From 66-474 sp035695065 (lineage in GTDB: Bacteria; Pseudomonadota; Gammaproteobacteria; Xanthomonadales; Rhodanobacteraceae), in contig DASSEW010000092.1 of NCBI GenBank assembly GCA_035695065.1, positions 1 to 61,162 on the forward strand: 61,162 nt of DNA. The letters are read 5' to 3'. The translations under genes were made by a program, and so were the position numbers. This document shows positions 35,471 to 42,615 of the stretch, one piece after another. A model generated the notes under the pieces. That model did not search any database. It saw nothing but the letters and a program-made list of their open reading frames with translations, and was not told where the DNA came from. Positions within the stretch are counted from its first letter, which is position 1. Each line of letters starts with the position of its first letter.

Positions 35471-37486
35471 TTACGCCGGCAGCTTGAAGTCCGCCACCGA
35501 GCGGCGCAGGTCCTGCGCGAGCTGGGCCAGGTTGCCGATCGACTCGGCCGTCTGGCTGGCGCCCACCGAAGTCTGCGCGGTGATCTCCTGAATCACGTGC
35601 ATGGTGGAGGTGATGTTGGTCGCCGCCGCGGACTGCTGCTTGGCCGCGGTGGAGATGCCCTGAATCAATCCGGCGAGGTTGTTCGACACCGTTTCGATCT
35701 CGCCCAGCGCGGTACCGGCGTCCTCGGCGAGGCGTGCGCCGTTCACCACCTCGGTCGTCGTCTGTTCCATGGAACTGACCGCCTCGTTGGTATCGGACTG
35801 AATCGTCTGCACCAGTGTCTCGATTCGCTTGGTCGCGCCGGAAGCGCGTTCGGCCAGTCGCTGCACTTCGTCCGCGACCACCGCGAACCCGCGGCCCGCC
35901 TCACCGGCCGAGGCCGCCTGGATGGCTGCGTTCAACGCCAGAATGTTGGTCTGCTCGGCGATGTCGTTGATCAGTTCCACGATCGAGCCGATTTCCTGCG
36001 AGGATTCGCCGAGGCGCTTGATGCGCTTCGAGGTCTCCTGGATCTGCTCGCGAATGGAGTCCATGCCGCTGATCGTCTGGCGCACGATCGCCGCGCCGTT
36101 GGATGCGATCTTCACCGAGCGCTGCGCCACCTCGGCGCTGTCGGCGGAGTTCTTCGACACCTGGTCGATGGAGACCGCCATTTCGTTGATCTTCGCTGAC
36201 GCCGAGGTGATCTGCTGCGCCTGGTGCTGCGCGGCTTCGGCCAGGTGCATGGCGGTCGCCTGCGTCTCCTGCGCGGCCGCCGAGACCTGCACGGCGGTTT
36301 CGTTGATGGTGGTCACCAGTGATCGCAGCGCTTCCACCGCGAAGTTCACCGAGTCCGCGATCGCGCCGGTGATGTCTTCGGTCACGGTTGCCTTCACGGT
36401 GAGGTCGCCTTCGGCGAGCGATCCCATTTCGTCCAGCAAGCGCATGATGGCTTGCTGGTTGCGTTCGTTGAGGCTGCGGCTCTCGACCGAACGGCGGCGT
36501 TCGCTGTACACGAAGTTGATCGCCAGCAGCACCGCGAAGAACACCGCGAGCACCGCGCACAGTGCGCCGATCGCGACGTTCGGGAAGGCCCAGAAATACA
36601 CCGGCGCGGAGCGGATCTTGCCGAGCGTGTCGGCCACGCTCTTGGCTTTCGCCAGCACGTCGCCGGAATCCAGAGAGGCCTGGTTGGACGCGTCCTTGAC
36701 CGCGACGATGGTCGGCGCGGCGGCGATCAGCTTGTGCACCGGCGCATCGAGCTGCGACCAGGTCTTCTGCACGTCGGCGAGGATCTGCTTGCCTTCCGGC
36801 GGAGCGCTCGCCGAAAGCTGGTTCAGCACGCTGCCATACGTTGCGGAGTCGCGCGCGAGGCCGTCGGCGGCGGCGGCGGAGTTGTCACCGCCCTGCAACA
36901 CGTCGCTGACGCGGCGGATCAACCGGTCACCCAGCACCATCTGCTGCGAGGCATCGTAGATCTGCGAAGCCGAACCGCGCTGCTGCAGGATGTTCACCAC
37001 CTCGTTGATGCGCGAGTTCAGCAGCGGCATCTTCTGGGTGAAGGTGTCGGCCTGGCCGGCCGAATCCAGCACCGCGTCCTTGTTGGCGGCGATCTTGCCG
37101 AGGTCGGCATTCAGGCGCGACCAGGACTTGTTCAGTTCGGCCATCGGGCCAGACAGGCCGAGCGCGGTGCCGTAGGCCGGCATGCCGGTGGCGGGATCAC
37201 CCTTGTTCAGGTGCTGGACCGCCGCGTCGATTTCCGCGCGCGTGCTGTCCAGTTCCTTGAACGAATCGATGTTGCCGCCCGCCGATTCGATCGCGAACTT
37301 CGCCACCAATTGCGAGTCCACCTGGATCTGCGTGGTCAACGCCGCCGCCTTGCGGTCATCGCCGTTGCGGATGTTCAGCAAGGCGAAGTCCAGACCCGCG
37401 ACGACGATCGCCGCCACCAGCAGGACGATCAGCCAAGTCTGGGCACCCGACTTGCGCCCCTGTACCGCTCCCGAAGTCGCGCTCAT
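35471..37486 (-). CDS. pilJ: methyl-accepting chemotaxis protein PilJ
   Basis: A 671-residue receptor of the type IV pilus chemosensory system. Membrane helices at about residues 17-38 and 303-327 enclose a periplasmic region of about 260 residues with the helical PilJ fold. A HAMP segment (about 330-385) leads to the cytoplasmic signalling coiled coil. The hairpin tip that binds CheW and CheA is at 503-540 (IVELINDIAEQTNILALNAAIQ, then GRGFAVVADEV). Pilin contact is thought to be its input in pseudomonads. The gene is separated from pilI by an unusually structured 283-bp gap. Confidence 0.94.
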   Translation of the reverse strand: MSATSGAVQGRKSGAQTWLIVLLVAAIVVAGLDFALLNIRNGDDRKAAALTTQIQVDSQLVAKFAIESAGGNIDSFKELDSTRAEIDAAVQHLNKGDPATGMPAYGTALGLSGPMAELNKSWSRLNADLGKIAANKDAVLDSAGQADTFTQKMPLLNSRINEVVNILQQRGSASQIYDASQQMVLGDRLIRRVSDVLQGGDNSAAAADGLARDSATYGSVLNQLSASAPPEGKQILADVQKTWSQLDAPVHKLIAAAPTIVAVKDASNQASLDSGDVLAKAKSVADTLGKIRSAPVYFWAFPNVAIGALCAVLAVFFAVLLAINFVYSERRRSVESRSLNERNQQAIMRLLDEMGSLAEGDLTVKATVTEDITGAIADSVNFAVEALRSLVTTINETAVQVSAAAQETQATAMHLAEAAQHQAQQITSASAKINEMAVSIDQVSKNSADSAEVAQRSVKIASNGAAIVRQTISGMDSIREQIQETSKRIKRLGESSQEIGSIVELINDIAEQTNILALNAAIQAASAGEAGRGFAVVADEVQRLAERASGATKRIETLVQTIQSDTNEAVSSMEQTTTEVVNGARLAEDAGTALGEIETVSNNLAGLIQGISTAAKQQSAAATNITSTMHVIQEITAQTSVGASQTAESIGNLAQLAQDLRRSVADFKLPA

Positions 37487-37519
37487 GTTGTTACCTCACC
37501 GCTTTCAATAGTCATTTGT

Positions 37520-37761
37520 CCCGCGGAGTCGCGGGCTCCGTTCGAGGCTCCGCATCCCCACAACCCCCATCAAACGCCCGCATTGCGAGCGTTTGATGTT
37601 GCTAACCTCGATCATCCTGATCTCGCTAAGCAACCCCGCCCTCGGCTTCCTGCCTCGGGCCTTCGGCTGAGCACGCGATGCATTACTTTGCATCGCGTAA
37701 TCGCTCAGCCTCAGCCCCTTTACTCAAGGGGGCCAAGAGCGACTCCTTCGATGTCGCTCTT
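37520..37761. other. array of five stem-loops in the pilI-pilJ gap
   Basis: The 283-bp gap (37487-37769) contains, in + coordinates: CCCGCG/CGCGGG (37520-37535, loop of 4), CATCAAACGC/GCGTTTGATG (37568-37598, perfect 10 bp, loop of 11), the two-part stem of the 110-bp repeat (37607-37716), CCCCTT/AAGGGG (37715-37731, loop of 5) and AAGAGCGAC/GTCGCTCTT (37735-37761, perfect 9 bp, loop of 9). No open reading frame in it resembles a protein. Since pilI and pilJ are otherwise one operon, all these hairpins lie inside the transcript. They may halt, protect or process the mRNA. Confidence 0.75.
37607..37716 (-). repeat. 110-bp structured intergenic repeat, copy 1
   Basis: This block matches the reverse complement of 56304-56413 at 103 of 110 positions with no gaps. 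Its 3' half forms a compound hairpin: inner perfect stem ACGCGATGCA/TGCATCGCGT with loop TTACTT, a four-base bulge, then outer stem GGCTGAGC/GCTCAGCC. In copy 2 the outer stem is GGCTGCGC/GCGCAGCC, so one A-T pair is replaced by C-G. This is consistent with selection on structure. The strand given is relative to copy 2. Confidence 0.85.
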
Positions 37762-37769
37762 CTGTTTCT

Positions 37770-38513
37770 TCAAACCGATGTCTGCTGGAACTCGCTCGCG
37801 CGGGTCAGTTCGACCATGCTGAACATGCCCCACCTGCGCTCGTTCAGCATCACGTTCTCTGTGACGAAGCGCGCCAGCCGCGGATCGGATTCGCCTTCCG
37901 CGTCCACGCGCTGTTCGTCGGTCAGGTTGCGCTGGCCGAGAACTTCATCCACCAGCAGGCCCACGCCTCCGCCCGCCTGCTTCACCCACAGCACGCGCGA
38001 ACGATCCGACACGTGCGTGCGCTGCTCCATCAGGAATTGCTTGAGATCCACCACGGCCAGCAGGTTGCCGCGCACGTTGCCGACGCCCAGCAGCCAGTGA
38101 CGGGTGGAGGGCACCGGCGTCAGCGCCGCGGGCATGCTCAGGATTTCATTGACTTCCGAAATGCTGGCGACGAAATAGCGGTCGCCCACGCGGAAGCCGA
38201 TGCCGCGCCACAGGCCGGGCGCCTCGATCTGCTCGGGCACGCCGGCGACATGCGCCAGCGAGCGCCGCTCGTAATCCACCAGCGCCTCGAAGCTGTTCAG
38301 CGTCGGGCGCGCTTCGCGCTTGCGCGCGGGCCGGTTGTCCGCCGTTTCGTCGGCAGATGCTTCGATCACTTCCACCGCGGCCTCCTCCTCGGCCATTGCG
38401 ATGGCGACATCATCGGCATTCATCCGCTCCTCCGCATTGATGGCGTGTGCAGTTTCGCGCGCGCCATCATGCGCGCGATGGGCAGGTATCTTGCGGGAGC
38501 GTTTCTTGCCCAT
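37770..38513 (-). CDS. pilI: CheW-like coupling protein PilI
   Basis: A 247-residue protein with a C-terminal CheW domain (about residues 95-247: GIGFRVGDRYFVASISEVNEI, HWLLGVGNVRGNLLAVVDL, VGLLVDEVLGQR). The start at ATG 38511-38513 follows GGAGGAG and lies 20 bases after pilH. A second in-frame ATG at 38423 also has GGAGGAG upstream and would give a 217-residue form. The N-terminal 70 residues are basic, then acidic and low-complexity, unlike standard PilI proteins of about 180 residues. It should couple PilJ to ChpA. Confidence 0.88.
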   Translation of the reverse strand: MGKKRSRKIPAHRAHDGARETAHAINAEERMNADDVAIAMAEEEAAVEVIEASADETADNRPARKREARPTLNSFEALVDYERRSLAHVAGVPEQIEAPGLWRGIGFRVGDRYFVASISEVNEILSMPAALTPVPSTRHWLLGVGNVRGNLLAVVDLKQFLMEQRTHVSDRSRVLWVKQAGGGVGLLVDEVLGQRNLTDEQRVDAEGESDPRLARFVTENVMLNERRWGMFSMVELTRASEFQQTSV

Positions 38514-38533
38514 TGCTCCTCCCGGCGAGGCCT

Positions 38534-38905
38534 TCAGGCCGCGCTTGGCAGATGCTTGCTGATATGCGCCAGCAGGTCCTTTTCGCTGACCGGCTTGGTC
38601 AGGAAATCGCGGGCGCCCTGGCGCAGGCCCCACATGCGATCGGTTTCCATCGTCTTGGTGGTGACGATCACCACCGGGATGGAGCTGGTATCGGGATCCT
38701 TGGACAGCGTGCGCGTGGCCTGGAAGCCGTTCATGCCGGGCATGATCACGTCCATCAGCACCAGGTCGGGCCGCTCGCTCTTGGCCGCGGCGATGCCTTT
38801 TTCGGCGTCGGCCACCGCGGTGACCTTGTGGCCCGCCTTCTCCAACGCGCCGGTGAGCACCTTCACGTCGGTCGGCGAGTCGTCAATGATCAGGATGTGA
38901 GCCAT
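38534..38905 (-). CDS. pilH: pilus response regulator PilH
   Basis: A 123-residue CheY-like receiver. The acidic pair is in LIIDDSPTD (residues 5-13), the phospho-acceptor is Asp52 in VLMDVIMPGMNG, and the switch Lys is in DFLTKPVSEKDLL. By family it antagonises PilG, promoting retraction or acting as a phosphate sink. It sits between pilG and pilI, in the canonical order, with gaps of 45 and 20 bases. Confidence 0.93.
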   Translation of the reverse strand: MAHILIIDDSPTDVKVLTGALEKAGHKVTAVADAEKGIAAAKSERPDLVLMDVIMPGMNGFQATRTLSKDPDTSSIPVVIVTTKTMETDRMWGLRQGARDFLTKPVSEKDLLAHISKHLPSAA

Positions 38906-38950
38906 GCGTTTCCTCTTCTTCGTCCGCGCCGCGCGCGGTATCGGGTTGAA

Positions 38951-39352
38951 TCAGGTGGTTTCGACGTGCCGCTTGATCGCGCCAAGCAATTCTTCGCGCG
39001 TGAACGGCTTGGTCAGGTATTGCTCGGAACCGACGATGCGTCCGCGCGCCTTGTCGAACAGGCCGTCCTTGGAGGACAGCATGATCACCGGCGTGGCGCG
39101 GAAGTGCTGGTTGTTCTTGATCAGCGCGCAGGTCTGGTAGCCGTCCAGCCGCGGCATCATGATGTCCACGAAAATGATGTCGGGCTTGAGGTCGGAAATC
39201 TTCGACAGCGCCTCGAAGCCGTCCACGGCGGTCAGGACCTCGGCGCCTTCCTTCTTGAGCAAGGTCTCGGCGGTGCGGCGGATGGTCTTCGAGTCATCGA
39301 TGACCATCACCTTCAGGCCGACCAGGCTGCCATGGTTCGCAATGTCGTTCAC
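38951..39352 (-). CDS. pilG: pilus response regulator PilG
   Basis: A 133-residue CheY-like receiver with the near-invariant PilG core LVGLKVMVIDDSKTIRR (residues 10-26), the phospho-acceptor Asp63 in IFVDIMMPRLDGYQT and Lys in YLTKPFTREELL. I take the GTG at 39352 because it matches the usual short N terminus of PilG; in-frame ATGs at 39370 and 39394 would add 6 or 14 residues. By family it promotes pilus extension and raises cAMP. It is the first gene of the chp operon, behind a good promoter. Confidence 0.9.
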   Translation of the reverse strand: MNDIANHGSLVGLKVMVIDDSKTIRRTAETLLKKEGAEVLTAVDGFEALSKISDLKPDIIFVDIMMPRLDGYQTCALIKNNQHFRATPVIMLSSKDGLFDKARGRIVGSEQYLTKPFTREELLGAIKRHVETT

Positions 39353-39447
39353 TTGGGATCCCCGCCGCATAAAACCGGCTCGTTGTGGATGCAATATGCG
39401 TGCCGGAAGTCACAATCCGTTCAGGCACCTCGGCCAACCCGGCCACG

Positions 39448-39475
39448 CCCTCGCGCACGCCGGATGGCGCGAGGG
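39448..39475. other. hairpin at the predicted 5' end of the pilG mRNA
   Basis: CCCTCGCGC (39448-39456) and GCGCGAGGG (39467-39475) form a perfect 9-bp stem with a 10-base loop. With the promoter proposed at 39484-39512 on the minus strand, transcription would begin near 39477, placing the hairpin within the first few bases of the leader. Such 5' hairpins protect mRNA from RppH and RNase E. The structure is seen; the role is inferred. Confidence 0.5.
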
Positions 39476-39483
39476 ATGTGATG

Positions 39484-39512
39484 CTTAAAACACCGCAGGC
39501 CGGCACTGTCAA
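39484..39512 (-). promoter_or_regulatory. sigma-70-like promoter for pilGHIJ-chpA
   Basis: On the minus strand TTGACA (39507-39512), a perfect -35, is followed after exactly 17 bases by TTTAAG (39484-39489), matching four of six -10 positions. Transcription would start near 39477, giving a leader of about 125 bases before the pilG GTG. It is the best promoter I could find in the window by eye. Confidence 0.6.
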
Positions 39513-39589
39513 GTAGAGTTGCGCGCGGCGAGCCCGATGGCGGCGCTTGCCCGTGCGAAGATTTGCCCATCAACACCCATCCAAAGACC

Positions 39590-40540
39590 ATGCCGCTGAA
39601 AGTCGCAGTGCTGATGGATCCCATCGGCGCGATCAAACCGAAGAAGGACACCACGCTCGCCCTGTTGCTGGAGGCGCAGCGGCGCGGCCACAGCCTTTTC
39701 TATATGGAACAGGGCGACCTAGCCGTGCGCGACGGCGCGGCGTGGGCGAATCTTGCGTCGCTGGAAGTGGCCGACAGCCCGATCGCCTGGTTCGATCGTG
39801 GCCCATCGCAGTGGCGTCCACTGGCCGGGATGGACGTGGTGCTGGCGCGCAAGGATCCGCCCTTCGACGCGCAATTCCTCTACGACACGCTGGTGCTGGA
39901 AATCGCCCGGCGCGCCGGCGTCCGAGTGGTCAATGATCCGCAGGGCCTGCGCGACTACAACGAGAAGCTGGCCGCGCAACTGTTCCCGCAGTGCTGCGCG
40001 CCGGCGCTGGTGGCGCGCGATCGCGCGGAGCTGCGCCGCTTCGCGCGCGAGCACGGCGAGATCGTGCTGAAACCGCTGGACGGCATGGGCGGGCGCGGCA
40101 TCTTCAGATCGCGAGGCGACGATCCCAACCTGAATTCGATCCTGGAAACGCTGGTCGGCGACGACGAGCGTTTCGCGATGGCGCAGAAATTCATCCCGGA
40201 AATCACCGCCGGCGACAAGCGCATCCTGCTGGTGAACGGCGAGCCGGTGCCTTACGCGCTGGCGCGCATTCCGCAGGGCAGCGATTTCCGCGGCAACCTC
40301 GCCGTGGGCGGGCGTGGTGAAGGCGTGCCGCTTTCCGATCGCGACCGCTGGATCGCCGCGCAAGTTGGGCCGGAACTGACGCGCCACGGCATGTTGTTCG
40401 TCGGCCTGGACGTGATCGGCGATTACCTCACCGAAGTGAACGTCACCTCGCCCACCTGCGTACGCGAGCTGGACGCGCTCTTCGGCCTGAACATCGCGGG
40501 GCAGTTGTTCGATGCGATCGAGGCGCTGCCGGCGCGATGA
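39590..40540 (+). CDS. gshB: glutathione synthetase GshB
   Basis: A 316-residue ATP-grasp ligase that joins gamma-glutamylcysteine and glycine. The start is the ATG at 39590 (MPLKVAVLMDPI); the longer frame from 39563 adds a non-conserved leader. Motifs are the N-terminal DPIGAIKPKKDTTLALL, RKDPPFDAQFLYDT, DNGGRG-like DGMGGRGIF, RILLVNGEPVPYALARIP and the metal-binding GDYLTEVNVTSPT. It is divergent from pilG and overlaps the next gene in an ATGA. Confidence 0.97.
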   Translation: MPLKVAVLMDPIGAIKPKKDTTLALLLEAQRRGHSLFYMEQGDLAVRDGAAWANLASLEVADSPIAWFDRGPSQWRPLAGMDVVLARKDPPFDAQFLYDTLVLEIARRAGVRVVNDPQGLRDYNEKLAAQLFPQCCAPALVARDRAELRRFAREHGEIVLKPLDGMGGRGIFRSRGDDPNLNSILETLVGDDERFAMAQKFIPEITAGDKRILLVNGEPVPYALARIPQGSDFRGNLAVGGRGEGVPLSDRDRWIAAQVGPELTRHGMLFVGLDVIGDYLTEVNVTSPTCVRELDALFGLNIAGQLFDAIEALPAR

Positions 40541-41433
40541 ACGCCGTCGCAGTCCCGACGCCGCACCGCGACGGCACCGACCGGCTCAGTGTCACGCTGC
40601 TGTTTTCACTGATCCTTCACGCAGTGCTGATCCTCGGGATCGGTTTCGAATTCGCCAAGCCCAAGCCCAGCCTGCCCGCGCTGGATGTCACCCTGCTCAC
40701 CACCGCGAATGCGCAGGCAGCGGACAAGGCGGATTTCCTGGCGCAGGCCAACAACTCCGGCGGCGGCGATGCCGACAAGGCGAAGCGCCCCAGCACGTTG
40801 TTCTCCGGCCCGCTCCCGACCGACGAACAAGGCGTCGCGCCGATGCCGCTGCAACCGGCCGCGCCGGCGCCGAGCGTTGCCAGCGCGCCGCGCTATCTCA
40901 GCACGCGCACGCAGGCCGATGAAAAGGTTTCGCGCGCGCCCGATCGCCGCGAACACGACCAGGTCGCGCCGCGGCAATCGGCGATCCCGATCGACCGGCA
41001 ACTGGAGATGGCGAAGCTGACCCAGGAAGTGCGCGCGGAAGAAGAGGCCTATGCCAAGCGGCCGCGCAAGCGGCACATTTCCGCCAACACGCGCGAATAC
41101 GCGTACGCGGCGTACATGAAGGCGTGGGTCGGCCGCATCGAGCGGATCGGCAATCTCAACTACCCCGACGAAGCGCGCCACCGGCAACTGCACGGGCAGC
41201 TGGTGCTGACCGTCGGCCTGGGTCACGACGGGCGCGTCAAGAGCGTGGACATCATCCAGAGTTCCGGCCACAAGGTGCTGGACGATGCCGCGATCCGCAT
41301 CGTGCATCTGGCCGCGCCGTTCCCGCCGATCCCGCAAGGCAAGGACGACCGCGGCCGCAAGGGCGTGGACGAGCTCTACATCACGCGAACGTGGCAGTTT
41401 TTGCCGGGGAATGAGTTGCACACGAGCGGGTAG
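40537..41433 (+). CDS. TonB-family energy transducer
   Basis: A 298-residue protein with one N-terminal membrane anchor (about residues 18-38, SVTLLFSLILHAVLILGIGF), a Pro/Ala-rich periplasmic spacer, and a C-terminal TonB domain (WVGRIERIGNLNYPDEARHR, GQLVLTVGLGHDGRVKSVDI, SSGHKVLDDAAIRIV, AAPFPPIP). The A-H-x8-L anchor pattern fits coupling to ExbBD. Neither exbB nor exbD is nearby. The gshB-tonB pair upstream of the chp cluster is typical of xanthomonads. The ATG overlaps the gshB stop. Confidence 0.9.
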   Translation: MNAVAVPTPHRDGTDRLSVTLLFSLILHAVLILGIGFEFAKPKPSLPALDVTLLTTANAQAADKADFLAQANNSGGGDADKAKRPSTLFSGPLPTDEQGVAPMPLQPAAPAPSVASAPRYLSTRTQADEKVSRAPDRREHDQVAPRQSAIPIDRQLEMAKLTQEVRAEEEAYAKRPRKRHISANTREYAYAAYMKAWVGRIERIGNLNYPDEARHRQLHGQLVLTVGLGHDGRVKSVDIIQSSGHKVLDDAAIRIVHLAAPFPPIPQGKDDRGRKGVDELYITRTWQFLPGNELHTSG

Positions 41434-41497
41434 CTGCTGAACACGGCAGTCCACGTGCTGGCTTGCACACCCCACTCCCAACTCCTCACCCGCCGCT

Positions 41498-41503
41498 TAC
41501 AAT
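41498..41503 (+). promoter_or_regulatory. possible -10 element of yqgE
   Basis: TACAAT (preceded by T) ends six bases before the yqgE ATG, so transcription from it would begin at or next to the start codon and give a leaderless or nearly leaderless mRNA. No good -35 is present at the expected distance. The same hexamer lies at 56016-56021 before the WGR gene and at 58010-58015 before valS. Confidence 0.35.
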
Positions 41504-41509
41504 GGAGCC

Positions 41510-42076
41510 ATGCCCAACGCCTCCTCACTCACCGGCCACTTCCTGATCGCGATGCCGGCGCTCGGCGATCCCAACTTCGCGCGCGGCGTCACCTTCGTCT
41601 GCCAGCACGGCGAGGAAGGCACGATGGGCCTGGTGGTGAACCGTGCCTCCGAATACAAGCTCGGCGACGTGATGGCGCAGATGCAGATGGCTTGCGAGGA
41701 CGAAGCCGTGGCCGCCACGCAGGTGCTGATCGGCGGGCCGGTGCAGGCCGAACGCGGTTTCGTGCTGCACGCGCCGGACGATCGCCATTGGGATTCCACT
41801 TTCAAGATCAGCGACACGCTGGCGGTGACCACTTCCCGCGACATCCTCGCCGCGATGGCCGAAGGCAAGGGCCCCGCGCGCGCGCTGGTCGCGCTCGGCT
41901 ATGCCGGCTGGGGTGCGGGCCAGCTGGAAGAGGAATTGCGCGACAACGCCTGGCTCACCGTCGAGGCGAACGAACGCATCCTGTTCGACACTGCGCTGGC
42001 CGATCGCTGGCAGGCCGCGGTCGCATTGGTCGGCGTGGATCCGAGTCAGCTCTCGGATTACGCCGGTCACGCGTAA
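41510..42076 (+). CDS. YqgE/AlgH family protein
   Basis: A 188-residue cytoplasmic protein of the UPF0301 family. Signatures are LTGHFLIAMPALGDPNF, FVCQHGEEGTMGLVVNR, VLIGGPVQAERGFVLH, LGYAGWGAGQLEEEL and NAWLTV near residue 146. The function is unclear; AlgH influences alginate genes in Pseudomonas. It is followed by ruvX, the usual neighbour in proteobacteria. Confidence 0.95.
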   Translation: MPNASSLTGHFLIAMPALGDPNFARGVTFVCQHGEEGTMGLVVNRASEYKLGDVMAQMQMACEDEAVAATQVLIGGPVQAERGFVLHAPDDRHWDSTFKISDTLAVTTSRDILAAMAEGKGPARALVALGYAGWGAGQLEEELRDNAWLTVEANERILFDTALADRWQAAVALVGVDPSQLSDYAGHA

Positions 42077-42091
42077 CTGTTTGTGCGCTAT

Positions 42092-42129
42092 CCCTGCGCG
42101 TAAAAGCAGCCGTCCATGGCTGCACTTTT
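42092..42129. repeat. 38-bp palindromic dispersed repeat, copy B (upstream of ruvX)
   Basis: The element starts CCCTGCGCGTAAAAGC, has the core GCCGTCCATGGCTGC and ends CACTTTT, matching copy A at 35409-35446 in 32 of 38 positions. It occupies most of the 85-bp gap between yqgE and ruvX. Core pair G-C of copy A is A-T here, and an A-T pair of copy A is a G-T wobble here, so pairing is kept. Confidence 0.8.
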
Positions 42130-42161
42130 AGAGAAAGCACCGCCGTTACGACATATAACTC

Positions 42162-42584
42162 ATGTCTTGCGTCCTCGGATTTGATTACGGCACGCGCATG
42201 ATCGGCGTCGCCGCCGGCAACCGGATCAGCGTCAGCGCGCAATCGCTGCAGGGCCTGCCGGCCAAGGGCGGGGAACCGGACTGGCAACGCGTGGACGCGC
42301 TGCTCGCCGAATGGAAACCCGGCGCACTGGTGGTCGGCCTGCCGCTGACGCTGGACGGCGGCGAACAGGCGGTGACGCGAGGCGCACGCGCCTTCGCGCA
42401 GAAACTGCACGCGCGCTACGAACTGCCGGTGCACCTCGTGGACGAGCGCCACACTTCGCAGGAAGCCGCGCGGCGTTTCGCCGCGCAACGCGCGGCCGGC
42501 ACCGCGCGCAGGCGCAACGCGGCAAACATCGATTCGCTCGCCGCGGTGGTGATCCTGGAGAGCTGGTTGCGCGAAACGCCGTGA
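42162..42584 (+). CDS. ruvX: Holliday junction resolvase-like protein RuvX (YqgF)
   Basis: A 140-residue RNase H-fold protein needed for processing the 5' end of pre-16S rRNA and also described as a resolvase. Landmarks are LGFDYGTRMIGVAAGN (first catalytic Asp), ALVVGLPLTLDG and HLVDERHTSQEA. The start is the ATG at 42162, after the palindromic repeat. Length and order (yqgE-ruvX-pyrB) match related genomes. Confidence 0.95.
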   Translation: MSCVLGFDYGTRMIGVAAGNRISVSAQSLQGLPAKGGEPDWQRVDALLAEWKPGALVVGLPLTLDGGEQAVTRGARAFAQKLHARYELPVHLVDERHTSQEAARRFAAQRAAGTARRRNAANIDSLAAVVILESWLRETP

Positions 42585-42615
42585 TCATGGCCCCGCTCCA
42601 TTATCATTGCGCGCC

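Noticed and set aside
29110..35487. A 2,125-codon open frame on the plus strand
   Set aside because: It is the antisense shadow of chpA; its product is His/Arg/Gln-rich with no domain, a common artefact in high-GC genes.
37505..37693. A 62-codon minus-strand frame in the pilI-pilJ gap, similar to another in 56320-56460
   Set aside because: The similarity comes from the 110-bp structured repeat itself; no ribosome site, and the hairpins explain the conservation better than a peptide.
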